Of a stretch of DNA of 50,985 bases, positions 1 through 13,241 are shown piece after piece. Position 1 is the first letter of the stretch; every line of letters begins with the position of its first letter. A program made the position numbers and the translations under genes. This DNA comes from Priapulus caudatus (Eukaryota > Priapulida > Priapulimorpha > Priapulimorphida > Priapulidae). The notes below the pieces were generated by a model that was given only the letters and a program-made list of their open reading frames with translations, was not told the DNA's origin and made no database searches. Location of the stretch: positions 110,424 through 161,408 of the forward strand of contig NW_014577154.1 of the NCBI RefSeq assembly GCF_000485595.1, given 5' to 3'.

Positions 1-41
<41 letters not shown>

Positions 42-165
42 TGTGAGGGAGAGAAAGAGAGATAGAGATAGAGAGAGGAAGACTCGGATGGATGGATGGA
101 TGGATGGACGGACGGACGGACGGACGGACTGACGGACGGACGGGCGAACGGACGGACGGAGTGAT
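1..165. repeat. GA and GGAC/GGAT microsatellites
   Basis: The window opens in a (GA)n tract of about 75 bases. It passes into GGAT and then GGAC tetranucleotide repeats with a few substitutions. This is simple-sequence DNA with no coding meaning. Confidence 0.95.
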
Positions 166-1960
166 GGACGGAATAATTAAAATATATTTATATTATAACA
201 TGAATTAATTAGCTGCGTCCACTACAAGTTAGTATAGCTGTTGTTATTAATAATATTTTACACAAATATACATATATGTACACAAATAGGCCAGGGGAGG
301 TTGGCATCCTGTTCCTTGATGAGCTTGCATCACAGCCTCAGCCTGTTTCTTTCAACAAAGGACGTTTGCGATAGATTCATCCGTTTGCATAAGAGAAGAA
401 TGTTTGCAAACAGTATGGTTTTTGAGTAAATTTGTATTCCACTTTTGTCATCACATCACAAATAAAATGTTGGCAACACAAAAGTTTTCAGTAAAAATAT
501 TATTTTTGTGCAACTAAGAAATACATGGTATCATTCCCAGATGCCAGGAAAACGCATCTAAGCACTTTAATTTTCTAATTTTCTGCAAGTGGGGCGAATA
601 CAAGGGGCACTACAAGTAGGTTTTACAAATATTGCACCCCCTCCTTCCTAAAATTCTGGATCCGCCCCTGCATACGCGTGCTTAGTTTGCATGATTGCTT
701 CTACAAGCCTTACAAGCGCACATAGTTACAGTATTAGGGTTATTCGGAATTCGTACGTAACGTGGCGGTATTTTATTAAGCATTACTTAACTTTATATTA
801 GCTATTAGTATTAGCTTAGTATATTTACGGTGACGTAATCACTTTAATGCATGAGCAAATTATCCAGCTAGTATACACTGCGGTCTGTTTTTGTATTTGA
901 TGGGCAAATTAACTGGCCAGTATATTCACTGTACATTCACATTTATTTATACCAGTCATTGTCATAAGCGGACAAATTAATCAGTCTGTATTCACTGTGA
1001 TCAGTTATTGTCAATATTTGCCAAATCGATCAGTAAATTACGAACGATCAAAACATCATTAGGGTGCGAACTATTTTTTATGGGACGATAAAAACTATTC
1101 TGTTGTGTCAGTATAGCTCTTACACAACGCTCACACGCATATAGATTCTAATGTCTATTAGAAATCAAAAATGGATTTTGCCAATTAATTATAGCTATAC
1201 ATTCGCATTATCTCACTTTTGGTGTAAACTGATAGCGTTCTGCGTTACTGACTGTGGTAATCCAAATGTGTACGTGCATGCAAATGTATATGCGCAGACA
1301 ATAACATTCCGCCATGACTTCTAAATGAAAAACCCGTTGTTTGGTAGAAAAATAAGCTTTATTGTACGTGCAATTTTACAAACAGGTGAAACATAATATG
1401 TACATAAATAATAACTCGTTGGCAAATGTCAACCGGAGATTCACATAGAACGTTATACTTTAAAATCCAGATACTTACAAACTCAAATAGATACATAGTC
1501 TTCTCGAATTTTACTATTGTTAATATATTAATAATTCCTAATGATCAATAAATAATGAGTATCATTTCTCAACTCGTTAACTTGTACTCTTAAATATAAA
1601 CGCCAATCATTTATATTGACACTTCAGTCTTTGACTAATGACATAGAATAACATGGAATTGTGTGTATAAATTGAGGATCATCTGGGTGATGTAGCTGTT
1701 ACATGACACCTCCGCATTTTCACCGTACCTGCGTGCACCGGCGAATCTAGGAATATATCCTTCTTACAATACATAGTTCTTCTCGAAGTGTCATCACCTC
1801 GCCGACCATTTCCCGATATATGAGGAACCCCCCGGGTGCATGCGGCATGCAGCTTGTGGATTTAGTAGGCCTTCGTGAGACGGCTTGCGCACATGCAGTG
1901 CTCTGCGATGCTACGTTCAACTTGACTAGATGACACAACACGCGAATATCGCAACACACG
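166..1960. other. Intergenic DNA, no gene recognised; one hAT-like repeat end
   Basis: AT-rich DNA without a recognisable exon on either strand. Near 640-670 the sequence ends in CTGGATCCGCCCCTG. Read on the minus strand this is a CAGGGGCGGATCCAG terminus, a form common on animal hAT-type elements. I did not find the partner end, so it is probably a fragment. Confidence 0.5.
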
Positions 1961-1964
1961 CAAT

Positions 1965-2900
1965 GCTCTCTCTCTCTCTCTACGCGCGTATCGCGTACGC
2001 TCTCTCTCTGCGTAGCGCGTATCGCGTACGCCTCCTCTCTCTGCTAGCGCGTAATTCGCGTATCGCTTTCTCTCATCACGCGTAATCGCGTACGCTCTTG
2101 TCTCCTCTAGCGCGTAATCGCGTACGCATCTCTCTCTCCTCTCTCTTTAGCGCGCGCGTCTCTTCTCCTCTTGCTCTCTCTAATCCGCGTCGCAGCTCTC
2201 TCTCTGTCCTAGCGCGTAAGTCGCGTGCGCGCGAGCGAACCTCCCTCTCTGTCTCTCTCCATCTCTCTCTCTCTACCGGCGTAGCGCGCGCCTCTGCTCT
2301 AACGCGTAATCGCGGTGCGCCGCGCTCTCTTCTCTAGCGCGCTCTCTGCTTCTCCTCTACCGCGTAACGCTGCGCGTCTCTCTTCTCTTCTAGCGCGTAA
2401 TCGCGTACGGCGCGGTCTCTCTCTCTCTCTAGCGCGTAATCGCTGTACGCTGCGACTCTCTCAGTCTCTCTAGCGCGTAATCGCGTACGCGCCGGCTCTC
2501 TCTCTCATAGCGCGTAATCGTGTATACGCGCGCTTCTCATCTCTACCGCGTACGCGCGCTCTCTCTCCTCTAGCGCGTTATTCGCGTGCACGCTCTCTCT
2601 CTAGCGCGCGTGATTTCTCTCGCTCTAGCGTGCTCTTTCTTCGCATCTCTCTAACGAGCGCGTGCTTCCCCTTTTTCCGTCCTCTCTAACGCGCGTGCTC
2701 TTTCTCTCGCTCTCGCTAACGCGCGTGCTCTTCTCGTCACCTCTCTGCTGAGCGCGCAGGTGCTTTTCTCTCGCTCTCTCTCTAGCGCGCGGTGCTCTTT
2801 CTCGCTTTCTCTAGCGCGCTCTCTCTCTCGCTTGTTCTCTCTAGCGCGCACTCTCTCTCGCTCTCTCTCTCTCGCGTTCGCTCGTTCACCATCTAATAGA
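1965..2900. repeat. Ragged CT/GCGCGTAATCGCGTACGC array
   Basis: About 30 degenerate units alternate a CT-dinucleotide run with a core close to TAGCGCGTAATCGCGTACGC. Unit length and sequence jitter by single-base insertions and deletions rather than substitutions. That suggests an unpolished long-read fill rather than ancient divergence. Open frames here are low-complexity artefacts. Confidence 0.85.
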
Positions 2901-3059
2901 TGCAAAAATAATCTCTCTGGACTCCGTACCAAGCGATAGCTTCAGGAGTCCCATCCATCACGGCCGCCTTCATGTCCTTAACAAACGACAGAGCTGTGTT
3001 GCTCTTCACCCCGATGACGTGTAGTCGTGGTGCGGATGCTTAGTGCTACATATCGTATG

Positions 3060-3560
3060 CGAATACACGCGTATAGTAAGTAATACACGCGTATAGTAAT
3101 ACAAGCGTGATGTAAGTAATTACACGCGTATAGTAAGTAATGAGCACGCGTATAGTAGTTAATACACCGTATAGTGAAGTAATACAGCGTATATAAGTAA
3201 ATTACCCGTATAGTAAGTAATACACGCCGTATAGTAAGTAATACACAGCGTATACGTAAGTAATACATGCTATAGTTAAGTGAATACACGCGTATAGTAA
3301 GTAATACACGCGTATAGTAATACAAGCGTATAGTAAGTAATACACGCGTATAGTAATACAAGCGTATAGTAAAGTAATACACGCGTATAGTACGTAATGT
3401 ACACGCGTATAGTAACGTATACAACGCGTATAGTATAGTAATACGCGTATAGCTAAAGTTTACACGCGTGATAGTAAGTAATACAAGCGTATAGTAAGTA
3501 ATTAGAGCGTTTAGTAAAGTATACACCGCGTATGAGTTAAGTAATACAAGCGTATAGTAG
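3060..3560. repeat. About 20-bp tandem repeat (ACACGCGTATAGTAAGTAAT)
   Basis: Roughly 25 copies of a 17-20 bp unit built on ACGCGTATAGTAAGTAAT, again broken by many one-base indels. The long minus-strand open frame across it is a by-product of the period and is not a gene. Confidence 0.9.
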
Positions 3561-4162
3561 ATGTATCGTGGACACAAAAAATATTTGCAGAATCGACGGC
3601 AACACATCTAGTGTAATCTACCCGTATTATTCTTTCGATACATATTCTATAAGTTTCTGTGATTCCCAAGCCCTGTATATATCAAACGAGAATGTTTTGT
3701 CGAAATTTATTCATTAAAGTAGAGCACACGTAATCGACAGTCATATACCATGATAAATATCTATGTCTTCCACTTCACGTCACTAGATCGGGAGGCAGCG
3801 CACTGGCGGTGTTACGTTTGTGTACTTTAGCAATCTAATGGTGAGGAAGCGTTCTATTCCGGATTCCTGCGTCTGGCCTTCGTCGTTAGTTAGCGCGGGT
3901 CTTATATATCTTATCTCGTCTAAGCGATACAACCCGTATACGTAGGGCCTAATATCAGGAGTGAATAATAGAGATAATATAGATAGATAGAGATAATAAT
4001 TATAGTCTATGCGCGCGTCGTAAAACTAGGGGCAGCAAGAGGATGCGCAGATAAAACCTTATCGCCATGAGACGGAAGACTGCGCGTCTGTATTTGTCCT
4101 GTCTGGAATCTTAGTTACTTTTTGTCAGAGTTACCGTGGGGTACGCGCGTCCCAATGCTGCT

Positions 4163-4165
4163 GTG

Positions 4166-4224
<59 letters not shown>

Positions 4225-4415
4225 CAGAGATGAAGAGAGAGAGGCGAGGTGTAGTAGGGGATAGAAAAGGAGAGACAGTGTGTGTGGTTGTGTGTGTGTG
4301 TTTGTGGTGTGTGTGTGTGTGTGGTGTGTGTGTGTGTTGTGTGTGTATGTGGTGTGTGTGTGTGTGTGGTGTGTGTGTGGTGTGTGTGTCGTGTGAGAGA
4401 GAGAGAGAGAGAGAG
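4163..4415. repeat. GA, GT, GA compound microsatellite
   Basis: A (GA)n tract near 4163-4232, a (GT)n tract with GGT interruptions near 4279-4392, and a second short (GA)n tract near 4396-4416. Overlapping open frames on both strands are translations of dinucleotide repeats. Confidence 0.95.
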
Positions 4416-4419
4416 AGCG

Positions 4420-5560
4420 CGCACGCGTTCGTGGTGCGGGTTACGAGCAAAGACCGCGGCACTTCGTTAGACGGCTAGAGTCAACGACTTGGAGGCAGGT
4501 CCAAGGACGTAAGGCAGCGACGGGGACGTGCGGAATCCGTCTAGGTTTCAAATCGAGCGAGATCGCGCTGCGGTTTGTCTCTGAATAACTTGATAACTGA
4601 TAAACTGATAAACTTGTTAAACGCCATGGCGACTGAGTTTATACACATAGGTAGAGAGTTTATACACATATAACCCCGATATTTTAACCGAGACAAAATG
4701 TTTTTAAAACGTTATCGTAAAACACTACAACTACATTCTACTTATCTCATCCCATATAATATGTTACTGAAATGATTGTGCGCTCCAACATTCTCGAATG
4801 TAAATTCGACGACGTGATGCATCGCTTTCCACGTTTGGATGCACATCGAAACGAAATTAGTTTCTTAGAACTGTTAGTTGCAGGCGCATTCTTTTTCCAG
4901 GCTCCAGCGATCATTTTCACTGCTTCTATTCAACTTCATATGAGACAGAACTAACAACACGGGATATCCTGACAAAATGTACACAGAGAGGAATCGTGTT
5001 TAAAAGAAATTAATTCGCGTTGGACAACATCGTCGTCAGTAGTGTATTGTTACAGTTTTGCAAGCACACACGCATGAACGGAAACCATGCAAGCACGAAT
5101 GTCTGTATTACATCACTTCTCGAGGACTCATTTGTCCCAAAAGTTGGTGCAAATCAGGCGCGGTTATCGACTTGTCACTGGTGTTCTTGGCAATTAACCG
5201 TGAGCAGTTCGCCACTTACCATCTAATAGTATCAACATTACCCTGGAGGGGGCAACTGCCTCCTTTGCCCCACCCTTCCGCTAGCTATACGGTCTAGGGG
5301 CTCCAGCTCCTAGACCATGACAGAAACATGGTAAAGTTACGAGTACTGTATTCCATATATGCAGTGCATAAAGGTCCAGTCTACGAGAAAAAGTCAATGT
5401 TAAGACGGAAGTAATGCTGAAGTAAATTTTGTTTCTGACAACGGGCCCCTGCTTCGTAAGTCTCAGTTACTCCTGCAGAGATTCACTGTCAGAGCTTCTT
5501 TGCTGATAAGCATTCGTCATCAGAACACGTTAACCAGTCAACTGCTCTCACGAAGGCTAA
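4420..5560. other. Intergenic DNA, no gene recognised
   Basis: No supported exon. Short open frames at 4772-4954 and 5020-5297 match no family I recognise and lack splice context. At about 5430-5455 there is a TTCTGACAACGGGCCCC end matching the small MITE at 45025-45126, so this is probably a diverged copy of that family. Confidence 0.45.
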
Positions 5561-5561
5561 C

Positions 5562-5741
5562 GCTCCATTAGGAGTGTTCCCAACTTTGATATCGTTAATG
5601 ATTAATGATTGATAATCCTAACCCTAACCCTAACCTAAATGACATTAAACCACAAACTGATATATGACCAGTCATATAATATATATATATGTTATTATGA
5701 CCATTAATGACATTAAAGTTGGGAACACTCTTAATGGAGTA
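5562..5741. mobile_element. MITE with CTCCATTA ends and telomere-like core
   Basis: Inverted termini of about 35 bases: CTCCATTAGGAGTGTTCCCA on the left and its near reverse complement ending TTAATGGAG on the right. The 180-bp element contains CCTAACCCTAACCCTAACC, three animal telomere-type units, near 5618-5636. There is no coding capacity, so it is non-autonomous. Superfamily not assigned. Confidence 0.75.
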
Positions 5742-6930
5742 TCACCCCTCACGAACGTATGAAGCAGGAAACACTTCGTACACACAACGCCACAACAATT
5801 TTCGTGAACGCGAACCTGACTTTCACCTAGTCACAATCTTCAACTTACATTCATACCACCAGTAATATATATGTGTGTATATATATATATACATTACATC
5901 GAGAGCTAATAATACCTTTTATTACTACTTTTATTACTACATTATTAGCTCTTGATTACATACCATAGGCAAAACGTAGGTTTTTTTTTATCGCACACAA
6001 TGATGTAATACCATACAGATTTCGGCTATATGCAGCAAGCGTTTAAAACAATCACTTCCTCAACGTGGTAGATGAAACTTATCAGGCCATCATGCGTCAA
6101 TTATTTCTACAACTTCACGGCAAATTAGCGAAATTCTTTCAGCATTATTCTTCATTAAATTAAGGTTCATTTATACTGCATACCTCATATTATTCCTCAT
6201 GGATATAAAAATAATAATAACAAGAAACCTGCATGGCTGCATTTCTTGACAATGGCAAGAATTCGACTATACTGGCTTGTCTGTGCATCGCAACAAGATG
6301 CATCGTTACAGTGATAATGACTGAATTAAATCACTCACGAGTATCATTTTCAGTCAAACTATCTATTATTTATGCTGTAATTATTTGTTAGTTTAGGAGA
6401 GATAAATATAACTTCGTTTCACCAAGCTTGGTGCGAGTGCTATATGCACACAACCTTCAACAGTATAACCTGCACCGTTGCTACATAAGCAGGTCAGCCA
6501 ATGGGGCTAAACACATCGGGAAACGAACACACTGCTACATTTCAGCACGTGTTCATTTATAATGTTATTTGTAACAAACAGCACACTTCCACAGATCGTT
6601 AACTTAATGGAGAATGATGCTGAAACTTGCTGGATAAATAACTTAATGGAAAGAATCTGTGTATAGCAGTTAACAGATTTGCAGACTGTTTTGGGAGAGC
6701 CCTAGGCACACTACGAAAAAATGGGATTAGGGACTGTGAAATCACCACTCTGACCACTACCAACAACAGCCCCTTTCACAAACTTTACAACACATGTTGA
6801 CAATGCACAGCTTGTACTTATATTATATTACATAACCCAGCAAATATCATAACAGCAGTGATTGACATGATGGTACATGCTCACAGTAAAACCTATGAAC
6901 AGTCTCAGTTTTTGCCAAACGGTAGTGCTG
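5742..6930. other. Downstream of UBXN1: probable 3' UTR side and spacer
   Basis: The part next to 6931 must include the minus-strand UBXN1 3' UTR. I could not place its poly(A) site: the nearest minus-strand AATAAA hexamers are at 5918-5923 and 5930-5935, about 1 kb beyond the stop. No further gene is seen. Confidence 0.4.
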
Positions 6931-9900
6931 TCAGGGTTTAGTAACAAGCAATACGGATGTTGGAACAAGACCTGAAATAAATAAATAAAAAAGATAGTTA
7001 CCACTATTCCCATGAGTCACAGCCACACCCTACATCACTTGCAATATTTCCGACTCCATTTAATGCCGAAGTTAATTATATTCGATATCAAAATTGCAAT
7101 AAAACCGAATCAAATTAAAACAAAAAACAAATCTATGTTAATGCCAATGTTAATAATATTTAGAGTTTAAATCCAAATCACGACGATGAAGCTTGCACAA
7201 CAACTTACGCAAGCGATGAACTATCGCGTAGACCATACCTAGTTCGCAGAGTGGCACCTCCATCTCCTCCTCGGTGAAGATATGTTTCGGGAAGGTTGTC
7301 ATGAATGTGAAAGGTTCTGCCTGATCGGGCAGCCGCATCTGCACAAAGAGCCGCACCGCAGCCAGCTGCTCCTTTGCGCCAAACTCCTGGATCAGTGACT
7401 TGCCGCCCACTAGCCGTATCTGCAGCGACATGCCGACATCGCCGCGTTACCGGAAGGGATCGGGAGCGAAGCAGTTCCGTTCAAAGGCGCCACCGCGGCG
7501 GCGCGAATAGCAGAGCGAACGAAAATAACCCAACCCGCGCTACCTGCGCCCGTAAGTTCACCCGACGCACTTCTTACACGTAGAAGAGTTGAACGTGTTT
7601 TACCGCTTGCACGAATGGCGTACGCGACGTGGTCGAGCTGTTTCTTGCACATAGAAAAGTTAAAACTCGCTTTAACATTTAAGAATGGACCGCGGAAGAT
7701 GATCAAGAAGACGACTACCTGTAGTTTGCACTTGTCGTATTCTTTCTTCGGATGCGGCTGTGTCACCGGTGGAGGGTCCGCTGCTACGGGAGCGGGCGGG
7801 GCAGGTGCCGAGTCTCCGAATTGGAACTTTAAGTGTAGACAAAAATTCACTACAGGAGCAGAACATTTATGCATTGCCACAGGTAATTATTTTGCATAGT
7901 TTAGCAACGATCTGTTTAAAATTTCATTGACATTCCTCAGAAACACTGCCCAATTACTTAATTCACAATACTAGTATTATATCAATATATCTGGAGGAAT
8001 GTGGTACTAAATTAAAATAATTAACTTTTAACATTCCCCTTTAACCTTAAACCTTTTTAGCTTACCTTTTGTTTTCGTGCTAATTTATCCTTTTCTATTT
8101 GATTTTTTACTCTTAATCTGGAAATAATGGTAAAAAGTGTCATTTCCCACAATAATTATTTTAGTCGAGAACAAAATTCCTCATATTTCTAAATAAACAA
8201 TTTTTTAAAGCAAGTAATGGGGCTATTTTAACCATTTTATTCGCATTTTGTGACTTCATACACGTATAGCTCAGATAACATTTGAGTATTAATTCATGAA
8301 TGCACCTCGCAGCCTTTTCTTCCATTTTTTCCTTTTTTCTCTCCTCTGCCATCTTCTTCATCTCCTGCTCTTGGATCCTACAATAAATGAATAACACCTT
8401 CTTTATTTACAGCTCACAAGTGATGACTTCAATGTTGGCCATGCATGCACTACAGTTCTGATGGATAAAAGGAGGGTCATCTCATTGAACTAATTATATC
8501 TACCCAGCTAACTGCATCACATATTGATTAAACGTGTTAACTCACTGTACTGTAAATTAATTAGTAAAACTAATTCCCTACAGCCAACGCCATCTACAGG
8601 TAAATAATTACACACAATTGTACCAAGCTTTGTTCCATACAGATAACACCAGGAATGTACTAGAATGATTGTCCCAGAGGGACTAATAACACCCAACCCC
8701 CGAGTCGAGCTGTACATCCAACTTGCCCATATACTTTACCTTGTATTGATACCTCTTCTTATCATGTAGTTATAGCCTCGAACCTCAGACATGGTTTTAG
8801 TCATTCACCTGACGTCCGAAGCTATAACTACATAATAAGAAGAGGCATCGAACAAGGTAAAGTGTAAGGACAAAGTGGATGTACAGCGCTACTTCTTATG
8901 TCATTTTTATTGAGTTTCACGTAATAAATCATAGGTAAACTAGGGCATGGAAATGTTGAATTTCTTGTGTTTCGAGCGTGTCATACTCCTCTATACTATA
9001 CACTCCTGCTCACACTATATAACATCACACCTGTTCTTAGATTCAACCATTTCCTTGCCCGTACGCCTTCGCTGCATTTCCTTATCAAGTTTCTCTTTCC
9101 TCTCCTTCTCCTCTCTCTGCTCCCTTCGTTCTTTAATCTTTTCTTGTACCCTTGTAGAACAATTTCACCAAACGATTATATTTTAAAGAGCTTACGGACA
9201 CAGACGTTCTGACGATAAATAAAAAGTTCAAATTGCTACAACTATTCAACTGGAATTCATCTTTGCGCATAGCATACAGGTATACTGATTGCAGTTTTGG
9301 TATAAATACATGAACAAGCATAAAAATACTTTTGCATTTGCTGCTGCTTTTCCTCTTCTGTCAGTGGTTTTACTTCTTCAGTTGATTCAGAAAAGCTACT
9401 GTGTCCAGTCTTGACAGCATGTGCCTCAACATCAATTTCTCGCCGAAAATTCCTGTTACACCTGCACATCAGATGGCGAAATCCATGTCTCATAAAAATC
9501 ACATAAAAATTTGTTGTATCCAATGTTTATAATATACACATAAACTATTACTGAAACATAACCGTTTAAGCCAGTTTAAGTTAAAGACGTTACAAATGAA
9601 TAATTGTATTCATCCACGAATTGAAGTTACCCTTCATTACATTTAGTCTCCATGCTCCACACGTGCATTGTACTGAAATTCAAATGCAGGTTTGCTATCT
9701 AAGACATTATACGAACTGGTCAGCGTGTAACGGTACGTACTCATCGCATTTCAATGATTTAACATTGGTAAGTGCGACAGGGGCATCGTCTGCTTCCTCC
9801 TCCGCCTTGTCCTCTTTCACTGCTGCAGAGCTTGCTCCATCCTCAACCTCCGCTGTAGCTGCACCTGTATCTGTGCTCACGTCATCTGTAGCCATCGTAG

Positions 9901-11525
9901 ATTCCATCGCAGCCTCAGGTTCGTGGCGTAGTTTCAGGCTAGCTTGCCCGAGAGCTAAACATCGAGGGTTTTGCATAGGGTTTTTTAGAGGCCGTCGCTT
10001 GTTCGTGCCATAGCATTATTGGAAGATTACTAAATTCAAAAGGAATTCACTCAGGTATTTATTATTATTATTATTATTACTATTGCTTTCACTATATTAA
10101 TGAAGACTATACCTAAACATTGTACTATAAACATACTTTCAGATTGAGGGCTACCTGCTTGGCATTCCATGTCAATGTCAGGATCATCATTGTGTGCCAG
10201 CAGCCTGAAAAGTAAATGCACAAAAACGTATGAATTGCTACGTTCATAAATGTTTAACTATGAGAAATTAGTTACAATCACAGGAATAATATTATATTTA
10301 AATTCCACGTTTTACCAAATACTATATAGTTTACATAGAAGTGTGATCAATTAAATTTATTCTGATATACTTGAAATTTACACATTTTGCATTGATCGTC
10401 TGATCTTATTAGAATGATTAGTTCTGCACATCCATACCATTCCATGGCTGCTTCTACTCCTTGGTTATTTGTAACAGTAATGGCCTTTTCACTGAAAAAA
10501 TGCATACATGATTTAAACGCAAGGCAGTGGCTGGAGGTACGGCAACCGTATCTCCAATTTACGAGGCTGGAGGTACGGCAGTCCATTCGCTTTCATACAA
10601 ATGAGACAAAGATGGCGGCGGCCAATTCAGATTTCGAAATAATGCATTGGGAAATAAATTCACGATTTGAGTTTTGATGAGCTAGAAAACACTCGGATTA
10701 GGTATGAACATGAACAATATTGTAAACTTTACATCAGAAGACTGCAAATAATTGCTTCAGCCCTCAAACAAATGCTAAAAGGGCTTTAACAAATGACGGC
10801 TGCCGTACCTCCAGCCACTTTGTAAACGCAATGGGTTAAGTCCATTTTCAAATACAATAGAAGTTAAATCTACATACTTACCACTCTAATGATCTATTGA
10901 ACTTTCACAGTTAACAGATGTTTTTTGATGTGTCTGAACTTTTAATTTACCTCCTCCTTTCTACTGACATTCTAAATTTCATCCAAACTCCTCCATCTAT
11001 ACTTACCGTTTCTACCACATCCCCTACACCCTATTTATGGGTCTTTTCTATCTAATCCTAAATACCCCTGCTTACTGACATCTATGATCTACCTTATTTA
11101 AACTTTTTCCTCTCTCTGGATCTTTTCTATCTCATAGTACATTGCCTCCTCTTTGACATTGTTACCATGTGCCGTTTCCAGCTTGATTTTTTGTCTATAC
11201 TCAGACTACTGCACTGAGTCTGACATTCTGAATCTTAATCAATATCTCGTTTTTTAAACCTCTACCTCTTACTCTTACTGCTTATCCTATCCTGTATCCG
11301 TAATCGTGTCAAATTCACGGAAGGGAAATCACCACCGGTGTTGTTATGAAGTTGATCATTGATGATAGTACCGCCAGACCAAATTACAATGCAACTTGTA
11401 AGTCGTTGTAGTTGTAATCGTATTATGATTGATGTATTTAATGTATATGGTAAATTGGTACACGTAACTTACGCTTTATTTCGCTGGAAACCCATTTCCA
11501 TGAGCATGTTCAACGTTGAAGCCAT
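6931..11525 (-). CDS. UBXN1: UBX domain-containing protein 1 (UBXN1/SAKS1-like), complete
   Basis: Ubiquitin-binding cofactor of the p97/VCP ATPase. Coding exons (minus): 11473..11525, 10438..10491, 10155..10204, 9741..9954, 9330..9461, 9031..9150, 8306..8377, 8066..8117, 7719..7826, 7239..7419, 6931..6971. All have GT-AG borders and consistent phases and total 1077 nt, 358 aa. Exons 1-3 make the UBA domain (residues 1 to about 45, with MGF and NNQGVEAAMEW). Residues 122-144 form a C2H2 zinc finger (C122, C125, H138, H144, spacing 2-12-5), lacking in human UBXN1 as I recall it but present in other relatives. It is followed by SFSESTEEVKPLTEEEK and a charged coiled coil to about residue 249. 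The UBX domain runs from about residue 279 to the end, with the p97-contact turn as F328-P329-K330 where vertebrates have FPR. The start is the only ATG giving a complete UBA helix. The exon 4 acceptor could be 12 nt further in. Confidence 0.93.
8709..8887. mobile_element. Fold-back MITE in UBXN1 intron
   Basis: Nearly the whole 179-bp element is an inverted repeat. The left arm begins GCTGTACATCCAACTTGCCC and ends CATGTAGTTATAGC; the right arm is its diverged reverse complement ending GGATGTACAGC. Arms of about 70 bp flank a short loop. It lies between exons 6 and 7 of UBXN1 and has no coding capacity. Confidence 0.8.
10523..10823. mobile_element. hAT-type MITE with 8-bp target duplication, UBXN1 intron
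   Basis: AAACGCAA is present on both sides (10515-10522 and 10824-10831). The ends are an inverted repeat: AGTGGCTGGAGGTACGGCA on the left, TGCCGTACCTCCAGCCACT on the right. The left terminal motif is repeated once internally near 10570. An 8-bp duplication with CA-starting ends fits the hAT superfamily. It sits just upstream of the UBXN1 exon 2 acceptor. Confidence 0.8.
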
Positions 11526-12697
11526 TTGTTATCGTTTTACTAATACATCCACACCATCGACATTAAACAAACGGCGCGTCTTAAAATTATCCACACTAGA
11601 ATGACAACGAATTTATGGGGGGTGCCATTAGCATCAGCATAAGCGCCCTCTACTAAGACCGCACGAATCCGGGGCAAAATAAACTTGTAATTTTATTTGC
11701 AAGAATTTATTAAAAAATACATTTCATTCTGTTTCATTTTTTTGTATCAACATTTACTATTAGAATCATATTACCGAGGCCTAATCCTTATTAATTTTTG
11801 TTTACTCTATATTTCCGTCCAATAACCGCGTTGGTAGTGCGTTAGGCGGTTCGCGCGTTAATTTGAGTTGGAAAGTTCCTCCGTCTGAAAAATCTTCTGT
11901 AAATAACTGGATAAAACAGTATAAATAAAAAGTACGGTAGGTGGAACATTATAATATTACTAATATCGGTTATGATCAACATTATCCTGACTCTGTTAAG
12001 CTTGTAATGATCGCGTTTATTGTGTGTATGACTGTTCGTGGTGGTTGCACGTCACACTATATAACCTATAGAGTCCTATAGCCTATACTATAGGCTATAT
12101 ATTAATAACATCGTGGCATAGGCATAGGCATGACCATGATATATATTATATATGGACTAACTAAAAGTAAAGTAGGTCTTTGAGTAAACCATAGTCAGAT
12201 ATAGAATGAAGATAAAAGATGAAAGATCTTCATTCTATATCTATGAGTAAACCGACCAGGCTCTCCGACTGTTACACGTCGTAGGACGTAGTGTTAAGCG
12301 AGAAGGGAACTTGTAAGTTGTAGTTGTGGCTAGTCTTGTGTGGTAGACTCTACCTCGGTTCAAGGATAGATCATGATAGAGATGATGTCCAGGACGGTGA
12401 TACACTGATAGGATAGGATGATGTCTATTACTGGACACGCTCTAGAGCTATCCTTAATTGAGCCCTCTACCTCTATAGGCTCTACCTATGTATACTCTAA
12501 GAGCGTGGTGGAAACGTGTAGAACGCAGTGTGGACGTATATGGACGTACTGCGATCGTGATCGAGCGCGGTGCAGTCAGCATGAGCGTGGAGCTAGAGCG
12601 TGGCCAAACTTTGAACATGTTCAAAATAATCGTGGTGCGAGCGTGGCGGAAATACAGCGCAGTGCGGGCCTATTAGAGACGTGGAAGGCGTAGTACC

Positions 12698-12886
12698 CAG
12701 TGAAAAAAATACACGGGGGCTCGGGGCGATTTAGCCCCCGAAATACCAAAAAGAGCCCCGGAAATGCCAAAAAGACCCCCTGTAAATTTGCATAGAGTTC
12801 AATGCAAGCCAAATTTTAGAGTGCTATTTTCATGCACGCGAGCTTGAAAAGAAGCCCCCGAAAAATAAATGTTAATTTTTTCCCTG
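12698..12886. mobile_element. hAT-type MITE, copy 1 (TSD GTAGTACC)
   Basis: A 189-bp element starting CAGTGAAAAAAATACACGG and ending TTAATTTTTTCCCTG, so the termini are CAG(T/G)GAAAAAA inverted repeats. The 8-bp duplication GTAGTACC is perfect (12690-12697, 12887-12894). Inside is an inverted CGGGGGCTCGGGGCGATTTA / AGCCCCCG motif. The same family is present at 21792-21937, where an internal block of about 40 bp is absent. Confidence 0.92.
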
Positions 12887-13241
12887 GTAGTACCCACCGC
12901 CACGTAACTCGAGCGTAGTACGAACTTAATGGTCGTATCGCAAGCGTGTCGGGTGCGTGAAAATTGTCGCCCTGTTCTCAGCACGATGTCAATACGTTTT
13001 CATCACGCTGTTACTACGTCCATGGAGATGTCTCTGTGACCTGACCACGCTCTCGCTATGACCATGGTGCGTCTCTAGCAAGCTCGACCCGTTCGTACTA
13101 CGATTGTACTACGCCCAACACGCTCAGACTACGCAGTTTTGGCGTTCGCATTACGTGTTAGTTACGCTCAGATCACGTCCTGCAAACTTGGGGTATAATT
13201 TGGGGTGCTACCCTGGCCACCCCACCAGTTCAGTGTCCACT

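Noticed and set aside
2978-3607. Long minus-strand open frame rich in Tyr, Thr and Leu
   Set aside because: It follows the 20-bp tandem repeat exactly. The residues repeat with the DNA period, and there is no start or splice context of a gene.
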